Shown here one piece after another: positions 16,322 to 25,263 of a DNA stretch of 64,000 bases. The position numbers and the translations under genes are program-made. The notes below the pieces were generated by a model. The model was given only the letters and a program-made list of their open reading frames with translations, had not been told where the DNA came from and did not search any database. Positions within the stretch are counted from its first letter, which is position 1; the number at the start of each line of letters is the position of its first letter. Origin of the DNA: Gemmatimonadota bacterium (lineage in GTDB: Bacteria > JAAXHH01); contig JAPOZT010000011.1 in assembly GCA_026705925.1 (NCBI GenBank), positions 338,857 to 402,856 of the forward strand, in the 5' to 3' direction.

Positions 16322-17102
16322 AGCCGGAGCTGCATCAGGCGTCCCGCAGTCCGGTTTGAAGTGGTCCAGCCCGGCCGGGCCGGGACGATAGTCAGCACCA
16401 GGGCGCCAACCTCGCCAGGACGCCAATCCTGCACCTGGGTGCCCGCACGCGCCGGAACGCCGGCCCCGCCAGGGGCGCCGTACTTCTCCGTCCCGTAATC
16501 AACGCATACGCACTACTCCGTCGATCGGTGCATGGCATTCTGCATCGATCGTTTCGTAACACTCACCTGCGTTCGCCGGCATGTTGTCCTCCAAAGGCGA
16601 TCGTCGGCAGACGAACACCCTTCATTCAAAGGCCTTGATCTCTCCAAGGTGTTCGCCACCATTACACCACCTGGTGTCTGACAATCGGCGCTTTCACCAG
16701 CTGACGTTCACCATCCTACCCTCCCACCGGTGATCGTCGCCGCCATCCGCTGTCGTGTACCCTTCGGCCCGTATCCAGTTCGCCGAGCAGCCGGCAGCGC
16801 CTGATCGTGGCAGCACAAACCAGTGGACATGGAAAAAACTTAGCCTAAGTAAAGTTTGATTTGACAAATGTTAATTTGCTGGATAGTTTCTAATAAGTTT
16901 TGTTGAAATGTGTGATTTTTCCCGGGGCATTCTCCACACCGGAGCTTCCGGCTGAAACTGACGCAGATTCGACCCGTTAGATACGAAGGAATACAACAAT
17001 CGCTTCCGGGCCGGGTCGACCATTACCGGGATCGTTGCTTGAGAAACGGAACCATTCGATCCCGCAGAAAAGTTATCTTACAAGCCGCTTGCTTAACCCC
17101 AG
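16322..17102. other. 780-bp intergenic gap between MarR paralogues
   Basis: No supported ORF on either strand. It contains a stem-loop (16522-16551, 11-bp arms with one mismatch, 8-nt loop), a palindrome ACACCA-CC-TGGTGT (16664-16677), and a markedly AT-rich stretch (16835-16925). That stretch includes palindrome ACTTAG-C-CTAAGT (16838-16850) and a consensus -35 hexamer TTGACA (16861-16866). The GC-rich first half looks like eroded sequence. Confidence 0.5.
16838..16866 (+). promoter_or_regulatory. Palindrome plus TTGACA box, candidate regulated promoter
   Basis: A perfect 6+1+6 palindrome ACTTAGCCTAAGT lies 10 bp before TTGACA. The best -10 at 17-bp spacing is TAGTTT (16884), a weak match. 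If used, the leader to the second MarR gene would be about 200 nt. The function is speculative. Confidence 0.35.
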
Positions 17103-17588
17103 GTGACCGATTTGGCGAATGAACGCAGACAGGATATCTCGGACCGCTACCTGAATTCCGTGGAAGAAATCAACCGGATCATGTACAGCGGCCGTTTGCA
17201 TGAATGGCAGGGGATGGACCTCTCGATTTCCCAGTTCAATACCCTGGTCATGCTGAAACAGATGGGCTCCATGCGGATGGGGATGATCTCCTACTACCTG
17301 AAGAACACGCTGGCCGCCACGACATCGATCGTAGACCGCCTGGAGAAAAAAAGCCTGGTGGTCCGGACCAAGGATCCAGAAGACCGAAGAGTGGTCATCT
17401 GCGAATTGACGGAAGAGGGACAGAAAGCCACGGAGCGTTTCTGGCGGGTCGCCCGGGAGGCGGCACTGAGGGTTGCCGGAAAGTGGGACCAGGAGCAATT
17501 GGAATCCGTGGTCAACGCGCTGGAACTGATCTTGCGGACCCATAAGGAGATCGTTCAGTCCGGCGTTTCGTCCAAGGCCAACGAGTAG
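17103..17588 (+). CDS. MarR-family transcriptional regulator (second paralogue)
   Basis: A 161-residue MarR protein beginning at GTG 17103, with no strong ribosome site. TTG 17112 and later codons are possible alternatives. The HTH is in MRMGMISYYLKNTLAATTSI and the wing in TKDPEDRRVVICELTEEGQKA. Its sequence parallels the regulator at 15815 across the whole domain, showing tandem duplication and divergence. It is followed by a convergent ROK gene. No effector or target can be named. Confidence 0.88.
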   Translation: MTDLANERRQDISDRYLNSVEEINRIMYSGRLHEWQGMDLSISQFNTLVMLKQMGSMRMGMISYYLKNTLAATTSIVDRLEKKSLVVRTKDPEDRRVVICELTEEGQKATERFWRVAREAALRVAGKWDQEQLESVVNALELILRTHKEIVQSGVSSKANE

Positions 17589-17648
17589 TCTCAGCCCGCC
17601 TTTTTGCCTTACACGAACAACTGAATTACACATCCAAATTCACTGAAG

Positions 17649-18614
17649 CTACGTGGTACGGGTCAGCATGAAGTGCCGCGCGGCACCGATGATGCCGGCG
17701 TCGTCGCCGAGTCTGGCAGGCACGATTTCGAGGATGCCTGCGGACCACTTGTAAGCGCGCCGCGCCACCTCCGCGCGGACGGGGCCGAAGATCAGATCGC
17801 CCGCCTTGATGACGCCCCCGCCTATGACGATCAGTTCGGGATTCAGCAGATTGGTGAGACTGGAGACGGCCGTGCCCAGGAGCGTGGCGGACCGGTGCAT
17901 CACCTCGCGCGCCGTCTCATCGCCCCGGTCGGCCGCCTCGGCGATCATGGCGGCATCGATGCGTCCGGGGTCGCCGCCGGCCAATTCCGACAATACGCTC
18001 GTCCGCCCGTCCCGCAGCAGTTCCCGCGCCTGTTCGGCGATGGCCGTCGCCGAGGCATAGGCTTCGAGGCATCCCGGCGCGCCGCAGCCGCACATTCTGC
18101 CGTTCTCCACGACGGTCATATGGCCGATCTCGCCGCCCGCGCCGTTGGAGCCGCGCCAGACTTCGTGATTCATGATGATCGCGCCGCCGACGCCCGTCCC
18201 GAGGGTGATGCATATGATGTTGGCGTAACCGGCGGCGCCTCCGACCCAGTGCTCCCCGATGGCCGCCGCGTTGGCGTCGTTCTCGATCGCCACCGGAAGC
18301 CCCAGGCGTTCCCGGAGCAGCGACTGGAGCGGGAGATCGACCCATTCCGGCACGTTCGGCGCGTAGACCACGGTGCCTGAACCTTCCGGGATCAATCCGG
18401 GCGTACCCACGCCCACGCCCGCCACGCGGTCCCTACCGCAGGATTCCATGGTCGTCTCGACGCAGGCCACCAGACGGTCGATCACCTCTCCGGCGGTACG
18501 GCTGCCCGATATGGACTGCCAGGCCCGGTGGGTTATACGGCCGCCTTCATCCACGACGGCACTGTTGACGTTGGTCCCGCCCAGGTCGACGCCTATGACC
18601 AGGTCGCGCTTCAT
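17649..18614 (-). CDS. ROK-family sugar kinase (glucokinase-like)
   Basis: A 321-residue ROK kinase. The ATP-binding loop is IGVDLGGTNVNSAVVD at the N terminus; the sugar and catalytic region is AIENDANAAAIGEHWVGGA with catalytic Asp in END; the ROK zinc motif is CGCGAPGCLEAYAS. This is the usual bacterial glucokinase arrangement, phosphorylating glucose or a related hexose in the cytosol. The start ATG overlaps the gpmI stop by 4 bp (ATGA), so translation is coupled and the two form a glycolytic operon. Confidence 0.92.
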   Translation of the reverse strand: MKRDLVIGVDLGGTNVNSAVVDEGGRITHRAWQSISGSRTAGEVIDRLVACVETTMESCGRDRVAGVGVGTPGLIPEGSGTVVYAPNVPEWVDLPLQSLLRERLGLPVAIENDANAAAIGEHWVGGAAGYANIICITLGTGVGGAIIMNHEVWRGSNGAGGEIGHMTVVENGRMCGCGAPGCLEAYASATAIAEQARELLRDGRTSVLSELAGGDPGRIDAAMIAEAADRGDETAREVMHRSATLLGTAVSSLTNLLNPELIVIGGGVIKAGDLIFGPVRAEVARRAYKWSAGILEIVPARLGDDAGIIGAARHFMLTRTT

Positions 18615-20236
18615 GCCCGCTCCGTGCTTCCGGCCGGATTGGCTCGATCATCCGGATTGGCGTGATCGACAGGTTCGGCCGGATCGTCCAGCACCGCAAG
18701 ATCCGTGCCCGTCATCGATACCGGACAGGAAATGCCCATCATGGACAGCACGGTCGGCGCCACGTCCGCCAGCCGTCCGCCGGTGCGCAGCGGTCTATGT
18801 TCTCGCTTGTCGTCTACGAGAATTAGCGGCACGGGATTCGTCGTGTGCGCCGTATGAGGCGCGGAGGAGGCGGGGTCGACCATCATTTCCGCGTTGCCGT
18901 GGTCCGCCGTCACGATCGCCCCGCCGCCGGCCGACCGGACCGCGTCCATCACCTCTCCCAGGCACCGGTCGACCGTCTCCACGGCCGAGACCGCCGCCGG
19001 GAGCGAACCCGTGTGCCCCACCATATCCGGATTGGCGAAATTCACCAGCACGAAGTCGTATTCCCCGCCGCGCACGGCATCGGCCACCCGGGCCGCGACC
19101 TCGGGCGCGCTCATTTCGGGCTTCTCGTCGTAGGTGGCCACGTCCCGCGGAGAGGGGACCAGGATCCGGTCCTCGCCATCGAAGGGCCGCTCATCGCCGC
19201 CATTGAAGAAATAGGTGACGTGTGGGTACTTTTCCGTTTCCGCCACGCGCAGCTGGCGCCGGCCGGCCAGGCTGATCGTTTCACCCAGGATTTCGCGCAT
19301 GCGTTCCGGCGGACGAAATGCGCAGGGCACATCGAAACGCGCATCGTAGGGCGTCATGGTGGCGATGTGCACGTCCGGCACGGCCCCGCGGTCGAATCCG
19401 TCGAAATCCTTTTCGATGAAGGCCCGGACGATCTGGCGCCCCCGGTCGGCCCGGAAATTGAAGACGATCACCGCGTCGCCGTCGGTGATTAAACCGGCCG
19501 GGCCGTCCGCTGCCGGCGCGATCACGGTGGGCGATACGAACTCGTCCGTTTCGCCTCGATCATACGCCGCCTGAACGGCTTCCGCCGCGGTGCCGGCCCG
19601 GTACCCTTTTCCTCCGGTAAAAAGCTCGTAGGCCCTGCGCAACCGCTCCCACCGGTTGTCCCGATCCATGGGGTAGTATCGCCCGGTCACGGTGGCGATG
19701 CGGCCTACGCCGAGCCGTTCGATGGCCACCTGCAGCGTCTCGAGATAGGCCGGCGCGCTCCGGGGCGCCGTATCGCGGCCGTCCAGGATGGCGTGTACCA
19801 GGACGCGATCGCCGGTCAGGCCCCGGCGCCGGGCCATTTCGAGTATCGCCAGGTAGTGCTTCTCGGCGCTGTGGACCAGTCCGTCCGAGGTGAGTCCCAT
19901 CAGATGCAGCCGGCCGCCCGTTCCCCGAAGCCGTTCCATGATTTCGACGAGTGCGGCGTTCTCGTAGAATGAGCCATCGTCGATGGCCTCGTTGATCCGG
20001 CTGACTTCCTGGCGCACTACCCGCCCGGCGCCCAGGTTGAGGTGGCCGACTTCCGAGTTGCCCATGATCCCGGGCGGAAGACCGACGTCCTCTCCCGATG
20101 CGCTCAGCATGGTATGGGGATACTGCTGCCACAGCCTGTCGAAATTCGGCGTCTCCGCCAGCAGAACGGCGTTGGCATCGCCTCGGGGGGCGATGCCCCA
20201 ACCGTCCAGGATGACCAGCGCGACGGGTGCATTCAT
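18611..20236 (-). CDS. gpmI: 2,3-bisphosphoglycerate-independent phosphoglycerate mutase
   Basis: A 541-residue cofactor-independent mutase of the alkaline-phosphatase superfamily, interconverting 3- and 2-phosphoglycerate with two Mn2+. It shows the metal Asp11 in VILDGWGI, phosphorylated Ser61 in GIMGNSEVGHLNLGAGR, the insert domain (HAILDGRDTAPRSAPAYLET) and the C-terminal metal motifs VNFANPDMVGHTG and VTADHGNAEMM. The C-terminal tail (PAEPVDHANPDDRANPAGS) goes beyond the usual end and is encoded by an 18-bp repeat. It is the first gene of a two-gene unit with the ROK kinase. Confidence 0.96.
   Translation of the reverse strand: MNAPVALVILDGWGIAPRGDANAVLLAETPNFDRLWQQYPHTMLSASGEDVGLPPGIMGNSEVGHLNLGAGRVVRQEVSRINEAIDDGSFYENAALVEIMERLRGTGGRLHLMGLTSDGLVHSAEKHYLAILEMARRRGLTGDRVLVHAILDGRDTAPRSAPAYLETLQVAIERLGVGRIATVTGRYYPMDRDNRWERLRRAYELFTGGKGYRAGTAAEAVQAAYDRGETDEFVSPTVIAPAADGPAGLITDGDAVIVFNFRADRGRQIVRAFIEKDFDGFDRGAVPDVHIATMTPYDARFDVPCAFRPPERMREILGETISLAGRRQLRVAETEKYPHVTYFFNGGDERPFDGEDRILVPSPRDVATYDEKPEMSAPEVAARVADAVRGGEYDFVLVNFANPDMVGHTGSLPAAVSAVETVDRCLGEVMDAVRSAGGGAIVTADHGNAEMMVDPASSAPHTAHTTNPVPLILVDDKREHRPLRTGGRLADVAPTVLSMMGISCPVSMTGTDLAVLDDPAEPVDHANPDDRANPAGSTERA
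18634..18669. repeat. 18-bp tandem repeat at the gpmI 3' end
   Basis: CCGGATTGGCTCGATCAT is followed directly by CCGGATTGGCGTGATCGA. The repeat is in frame and extends the C terminus of the mutase. Confidence 0.75.
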
Positions 20237-20305
20237 CTGGAAGTACGTTCCCCGGCCGTATCGATGCAGGTACCCGATACTTTTAGGCCGAATGGCCCAT
20301 TATGA

Positions 20306-20335
20306 AGAAAACGCGGAAGGCGCTCCGCGTTTTCT
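20306..20335 (-). terminator. Rho-independent terminator of htrA
   Basis: Perfect 12-bp arms AGAAAACGCGGA / TCCGCGTTTTCT with a 6-nt loop. Read leftward, the GC stem is followed by TTTTCTTC. It lies about 140 bp past the htrA stop and ahead of gpmI. Confidence 0.8.
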
Positions 20336-20407
20336 GATGAGTTCAACAATGTTCGGTCGATGTGGGATACCCGATATCGCCTGAAGATGTGACGCTGCGC
20401 CGGACGC

Positions 20408-20447
20408 GCGGTGGTGTGTCGGACGCGGTGGTGTGCCGGACGCGGCT
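20408..20447. repeat. Tandem repeat downstream of the htrA stop
   Basis: Imperfect units CGGACGCGCGGTGGTGTGT and CGGACGCGGTGGTGTGC, then a partial third copy, lie just beyond the 3' end of htrA. Confidence 0.6.
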
Positions 20448-20473
20448 TCAGTGTCTCGCGTACGTACTAAATG

Positions 20474-21958
20474 TTATTCTGCGGGAATCCGCAGCCCCAC
20501 AAGGAATTGTGCGTCGCCCCGCTGTATCCTGAAACGGATGGCCTGTCCGGCTTCGAACTGCCGGACGATTCCGAGGAATTCCATTACACTGGTCACAGCT
20601 TCGCCGTTCACCTCGCGGATCAGGTCGCCCCGCTGGAGTCCCCGGTCCTCGGCCACGCTGCCCGAACGCACGACAGCAATCACCACGCCGGAACCCTGTT
20701 CGTAGAAACGACTCCATTCCCGGGTAATATCCATGACATCGATGCCAAGGTTGCTCGCGGGGCTTCTTTCCCTTGGTTCCTCTCTCGACGCGGTACGCGT
20801 GGGATCTCCGTCGGGCAATTCGCCCAGTTCGATCGCGACCGTCACGGGTTCACCGTCACGCATCACATCGAGTTCCACTACCGTACCCGGTGCCATATCG
20901 GCGATCCTGTTGCGCAGGTCGTCCGTACCCTCCACTTCCTTTCCGTTCAGGGCAACGACCACGTCCTCCTGCTGGAGATCGGAATCTCTCGCCGGACCGT
21001 CGTCCGTGATACCTTCGATGAGCACCCCGTCCGAGTTTTCAAGCCCCATAGACTCCGCCACGACCTCATCGAGGTTTCTGATCATAACACCAAGGTAACC
21101 GCGCGTAACACGTCCGTCTTCGACCAGCCGGGTCATGATATTCCGGGCCATGTTCGCCGGAACCGCGAACCCGACACCCTGGTATCCGCCGGTCCGGGTC
21201 GATATGGCCGTGTTGATGCCCATGAGGTTTCCTTCCAGGTCGACCAGAGCGCCGCCGCTGTTCCCGGGGTTGATGGCCGCGTCCGTCTGGATGAAATTCT
21301 CATAAGAGTTCTGGGCCAGCACTCCGCCCCTGCCCTTGGCGCTGACGATCCCTGCCGTGACGGTGTGGTTCAGCCCGAAGGGATTGCCTACGGCCATGAC
21401 CCATTCACCCACGCGCAACTTGTCGGAATCGCCGAAGGGCAGCACGGGAAGATCATCGAAATCGACTTTGATGACGGCCAGGTCCGTCCTGGGATCCAGC
21501 CCGATGATTTCGGCCTTCGCCACGCGCTCGTCCGACAGCTGGACCTCCAACTCGTCCGCGTCTTCCACCACGTGATTGTTCGTCAGGATGTAGCCGTTCT
21601 CCGACACGATGACCCCGGAACCCACGCCCCGGAAAGGACGGGGTTGGGCATCGGGCGGTTGCCTGCCGCCGAAGAACTCCTCGAAGGGGCGCCAGAACCG
21701 TTGCTGTGTCTGTCTGACCACTCGCTCGCTTTTTATGAGCACCACAGCAGGCTTTACCCGCTCGGCTATGGTGGCAAAGGTCTCACTGAAATCCTCGAGC
21801 GATCGCTGGTCCGCCGCGACGATCGGCGTGATCGACCGGTATTCATCCCGTTCGGCGACGGATGCGTCCCAGTTGGAAATGAACAGTGCTCCGAGCACCA
21901 TGCCCGTAACAAGCAGCACCGCGGCTGCCAGGCCGCCGAACTTCCTTTTCTCCTTCAT
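20474..21958 (-). CDS. htrA: DegP/HtrA-type periplasmic serine protease
   Basis: A 494-residue S1C protease-chaperone. It has an N-terminal membrane segment (GGLAAAVLLVTGMVLGALFI), then a trypsin-like domain with catalytic His129 (YILTNNHVVE), Asp159 (DPRTDLAVIKV) and Ser234 (NPGNSGGALVD). Two PDZ domains follow (about residues 290-380 and 400-490: YLGVMIRNLDEVV and SGVVIAVVRSGSVAEDRGLQ). It degrades or refolds misfolded envelope proteins. GGAG lies 9 nt before ATG 21958. It is transcribed in the same direction as lon, 107 bp downstream of that gene, so two quality-control proteases are clustered. Confidence 0.95.
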   Translation of the reverse strand: MKEKRKFGGLAAAVLLVTGMVLGALFISNWDASVAERDEYRSITPIVAADQRSLEDFSETFATIAERVKPAVVLIKSERVVRQTQQRFWRPFEEFFGGRQPPDAQPRPFRGVGSGVIVSENGYILTNNHVVEDADELEVQLSDERVAKAEIIGLDPRTDLAVIKVDFDDLPVLPFGDSDKLRVGEWVMAVGNPFGLNHTVTAGIVSAKGRGGVLAQNSYENFIQTDAAINPGNSGGALVDLEGNLMGINTAISTRTGGYQGVGFAVPANMARNIMTRLVEDGRVTRGYLGVMIRNLDEVVAESMGLENSDGVLIEGITDDGPARDSDLQQEDVVVALNGKEVEGTDDLRNRIADMAPGTVVELDVMRDGEPVTVAIELGELPDGDPTRTASREEPRERSPASNLGIDVMDITREWSRFYEQGSGVVIAVVRSGSVAEDRGLQRGDLIREVNGEAVTSVMEFLGIVRQFEAGQAIRFRIQRGDAQFLVGLRIPAE

Positions 21959-22065
21959 GCTCGATCTCCCCTTCTTAAATGGCTGAATCCAACTTGATCC
22001 AACTATGCATAATACCGGGCGCGCAGCCCGGCGTCAATCGTTTACACTTCGCCCTGTACCGCTGC

Positions 22066-24564
22066 TCAGTTCAGATTCGCGTCGCGGGGCGCAACCGCAA
22101 CGCCGCCTTCCAGGCTCTCCGCCCACGCTTCGACGTTTTCCGGTGCGTCGACGGGCTCATCGTCGATCGGTTCATCGTTGACGGGCTCAGATTCGACGGG
22201 CTTGTCCATGAGCGCCAGTTCCAGGACCTGGTCGATGTGGTCGACCAGGCAGAAGCCGAGCTTCTCCTTTACGGCCGCGGGCACGTCGTCCAGGTCCTTC
22301 TCGTTCCGGCGGGGCAGGATGATGGTGGTGATGCCGGCCCGCATCGCCCCGAGGACCTTCTCCTTGATGCCGCCGACGGGCATGACCTTCCCGCGGAGGG
22401 TGACCTCGCCGGTCATGGCCAGGTCGTTCCGTACGGGGCGGCCGGTGAACAGGGAGGTGAGCACCGTCACGAGCGCCACGCCGGCGGACGGCCCGTCCTT
22501 GGGAATGGCGCCCACGGGCAGATGGATGTGGATGTCGTGCGCGCCGAAGAACGCCGGGTCGATCTGCCAGTCCGCGGCGTGCGACCGTACGTACGTGAGC
22601 GCGGCCCGGGCGGATTCCTTCATCACGTCGCCCAGCTGGCCCGTGAGCGTCAGGCCCTTTCCGCCGGACATCTTGCTGGCTTCGACGAACATGATTTCGC
22701 CGCCGGCAGGGGTCCAGGCCAGGCCGATGGCCACGCCGGGTTCGCCGGTGCGCTCCGCGGTCTCGGAGAAGTACTCCGGCGGCCCCAGGTACCGGTGAAG
22801 GTCGTCTTCGGAAACCGGGAACGGGGGCGTCTTTCCTTCGGCGACCGATCGGGCCGACTTGCGGGCTACCGTACGGATCTTGCGTTCCAGGTTGCGCAGG
22901 CCCGCCTCCCGGGTGTAGTCGGCAATGATCCGGCCGATCGCCCGGTCGTCGAAGACCACGTCCTCGGTGGACAGCCCGTGCGTCTCCAGTTCCCGCGGGA
23001 CGAGGTAGCGCCGGGCAATCTCGATCTTCTCCTCTTCCGTGTATCCCGAAAGCTCGATGACCTCCATGCGGTCGCGCAGCGGCTCCGGTATGCCGGCCAG
23101 CATGTTGGCCGTAGTCACGAACATGACGTTGGACAGGTCGAAGGGCAGATCGATGTAGTGGTCGGTGAAGGTGTCGTTCTGCTCCGGGTCGAGCACTTCG
23201 AGGAGCGCCGAGGACGGATCTCCCCGGAAGTCCCGTCCGAGCTTGTCGATTTCGTCCAGCATGAAGACCGGGTTGTTGGTGCCCGCCTTGCGGATGCTCT
23301 GGATGATGCGGCCGGGCAGCGCGCCGATGTAGGTCCTGCGGTGCCCCCTGATCTCCGCCTCGTCATGCACGCCGCCCAGCGAAATGCGCACGAACCGGCG
23401 GCCCAGGGCGCGGGCGATGGATTTGCCCAGCGAGGTCTTGCCTACCCCCGGCGGTCCGACGAAGCACAGGATGGAACCTTTCAGGTCCGGCTTCAGGCTG
23501 CGCACGGCCAGGTGTTCGAGGATGCGGTCCTTGATCTTCTCGAGGCCGTAGTGGTCTTCGTCCAGGATCTCCCTGGCGCGCTCGATGCCCAGCTGATCCT
23601 CCGACGAGACCGACCAGGGCAGTTCCGACAGCCACTCGAGGTAGGTCCGCAGCGTCGAATACTCGGGAGAGATGGACGGGATACGCTCCAGGCGCTGGAG
23701 CTCGCGCTCCGCCTCTACCCGGGCCAGATCCGGCAGGCCCGCCTCATCGATCTTCTCGCGCAGATCGGACAGGTCCTCGCCCTGACCTTCGCCGTCTTCG
23801 CCGAGTTCCCGCCGGATGGCCTTCATCTGCTCGCGGAGATAGTACTCGCGCTGGGCCTTGCCCATCTTGTCCTCGACCTGGGACTGGATGCGGCTGCCCG
23901 TCTCCGCCACCTCGATTTCGTGGGCGATCAGGAAGGTCAGCGCCTTCAGCCGGTCCTTGACGTCGCTCAATTCCAGCATGGCCTGCTGGTCTTCGAGAGA
24001 GATCTTCAGGTTGAAGGCGATGAAATCCGCCATCTTGGAGGGCTGGTCCTCCAGGTTGAGCAGGGGAATCCGTAACTCCTCGGACATGGTCGGGACCAGT
24101 TCGATCAGGCGTTGAAACTGCTCCGCCAGGTTGTGGGCCAGGGCCTTGCCTTCCATGGACTCGTTCTTCCGTTCGGCCTGAAGCTCCACCCGGGCACGCA
24201 TGACCGGCTCGGTTTCGATCACTTCCAGCACCCGGGCGCGCGAGACCCCGTGCACGACGGCGTGGAGGCTGTCTTCCGGCAGTTTCATCGTCTTGTAGAT
24301 CCGGACCAGCGTTCCGAACTTGTAGAGATCGTCCGGCGTCGGCCGGTCCGTCTCCGGGTCCCGCTGCGCCAGGATCAGGACCATCTTGTCTTGCTGCAGC
24401 GCTTCGTCCAGCGCCTTGACGGAACCCGGCCGGTCGGCCACCAGCGCGGCGGCCATGTGGGGATAGACGACCAGGTTGCGCACGGGCAGCACGGCGATGG
24501 ACTCGATCACCGCGTCTTCCTTCAGGTTCGTCTGGATTTCCTGGAGTGCCTTGACCTCGGCCAT
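22066..24564 (-). CDS. lon: ATP-dependent protease Lon
   Basis: An 832-residue LonA from ATG 24564 (MAEVKALQEIQTN), which has GAGG 9 nt upstream. The open frame reaches 24648, but the extension is unconserved. The N-terminal LAN domain has SIAVLPVRNLVVYPHM. The AAA+ module has Walker A GPPGVGKTSLGKSIA and Walker B VFMLDEIDKLG. The protease has the Ser-Lys dyad in PKDGPSAGVALVT and GGIKEKVLGA. It degrades damaged and regulatory proteins in the cytosol. The C terminus ends in an acidic PVESEPVNDEPIDDEPVD repeat. A 700-bp regulatory or repeat region lies upstream. Confidence 0.97.
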   Translation of the reverse strand: MAEVKALQEIQTNLKEDAVIESIAVLPVRNLVVYPHMAAALVADRPGSVKALDEALQQDKMVLILAQRDPETDRPTPDDLYKFGTLVRIYKTMKLPEDSLHAVVHGVSRARVLEVIETEPVMRARVELQAERKNESMEGKALAHNLAEQFQRLIELVPTMSEELRIPLLNLEDQPSKMADFIAFNLKISLEDQQAMLELSDVKDRLKALTFLIAHEIEVAETGSRIQSQVEDKMGKAQREYYLREQMKAIRRELGEDGEGQGEDLSDLREKIDEAGLPDLARVEAERELQRLERIPSISPEYSTLRTYLEWLSELPWSVSSEDQLGIERAREILDEDHYGLEKIKDRILEHLAVRSLKPDLKGSILCFVGPPGVGKTSLGKSIARALGRRFVRISLGGVHDEAEIRGHRRTYIGALPGRIIQSIRKAGTNNPVFMLDEIDKLGRDFRGDPSSALLEVLDPEQNDTFTDHYIDLPFDLSNVMFVTTANMLAGIPEPLRDRMEVIELSGYTEEEKIEIARRYLVPRELETHGLSTEDVVFDDRAIGRIIADYTREAGLRNLERKIRTVARKSARSVAEGKTPPFPVSEDDLHRYLGPPEYFSETAERTGEPGVAIGLAWTPAGGEIMFVEASKMSGGKGLTLTGQLGDVMKESARAALTYVRSHAADWQIDPAFFGAHDIHIHLPVGAIPKDGPSAGVALVTVLTSLFTGRPVRNDLAMTGEVTLRGKVMPVGGIKEKVLGAMRAGITTIILPRRNEKDLDDVPAAVKEKLGFCLVDHIDQVLELALMDKPVESEPVNDEPIDDEPVDAPENVEAWAESLEGGVAVAPRDANLN

Positions 24565-24798
24565 GCTTGTACCTCGCTTTCCCTGTCCTTGCTTTACAGC
24601 TGCTTCGAGAGACGACCGGCCGTACGGGAGACGGTCGGCCGGTTGCACGTACCACCCTGTGGTGCGCCAAGTCGGCGGACGACCGGCCGCCCTCGTGGCT
24701 GCTTACCCTCTTTATACGCACGAACCGGCCTGTACGCTTCAATTGGTCCGAAAGTTCGTGCCGCAATGTATAGATGGAAGGCGCAAACATCATGCCAC

Positions 24799-24894
24799 GG
24801 CGATTCCGGGCCGGTGTGAGGCGATTCCGGGCCCGTGTAAGGCGATTCCGGGCCCGTGTGGGACGATTTCGGGCCCGTGTGGGACGAAATCGGG
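24799..24894. repeat. 21-bp tandem repeat, about 4.5 copies
   Basis: Units begin at 24799, 24820, 24841 and 24862, with a partial copy at 24883. The consensus is GGCGATTCCGGGCCCGTGTG plus one base. There are no spacers, so this is not a CRISPR array. Confidence 0.85.
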
Positions 24895-24953
24895 GCGCCG
24901 GCACGACGATTCCCGGGGGATTTCTGACTGCCGGCAGGATAAGCCTCCACTGC

Positions 24954-25004
24954 AATATGCCAAATTGGCAGTCTCGGCGCCCCAAACTGCCATTTTGGCA
25001 TATT
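24954..25004. promoter_or_regulatory. Paired palindromic boxes, candidate operator upstream of lon
   Basis: The arms AATATGCCAAATTGGCAG (24954-24971) and CTGCCATTTTGGCATATT (24987-25004) are inverted repeats matching at 17 of 18 positions. Each arm contains its own box: the palindrome TGCCAAATTGGCA and the near-palindrome TGCCATTTTGGCA, starting 30 bp apart (about three helical turns). That suits cooperative binding of two regulator dimers. Confidence 0.5.
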
Positions 25005-25263
25005 CCAGTAGCCTTCCTTTCTGCGTCACACCGCTTCCTTTATCCATCGAAACAGGTTGACAATTCATCGGTTCGGGTTACCATGTCGAAAAAGAAACGC
25101 CTGCGCGTCCGCGGGCGGAACGAGCGGTCTGTTCAGCCGGCTCTGTTCAGCCGGTTCCGGACTGAACGCGCCATTGTTTACGGATATTAACGCCTCGGTT
25201 TTCGGCGGAAACAATCGGGCAATACTCCCCGTCTCCATACGAGACCCCACAAGAGGAACACTC

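Larger units (their letters stand above)
24565..25263. other. Divergent intergenic region between lon and the cytochrome gene
   Basis: About 700 bp with no supported gene. It holds a 21-bp tandem repeat array (24799-24894) and a large inverted repeat made of two palindromic boxes (24954-25004). A TTGACA hexamer at 25058 has no clear -10 partner. Confidence 0.55.

Noticed and set aside
16838..16850. DtxR/MntR-type metal box
   Set aside because: ACTTAGCCTAAGT shares a TTAGCCTAA core with DtxR boxes but is too short and imperfect, and the adjacent regulators are MarR-type.
21979..24075. 698-residue ORF antisense to lon
   Set aside because: It is a codon-bias shadow of lon with His/Arg/Gly-rich composition and no domain.
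24799..24894. Possible CRISPR array
   Set aside because: The 21-bp units are contiguous without spacers and no cas gene is present.
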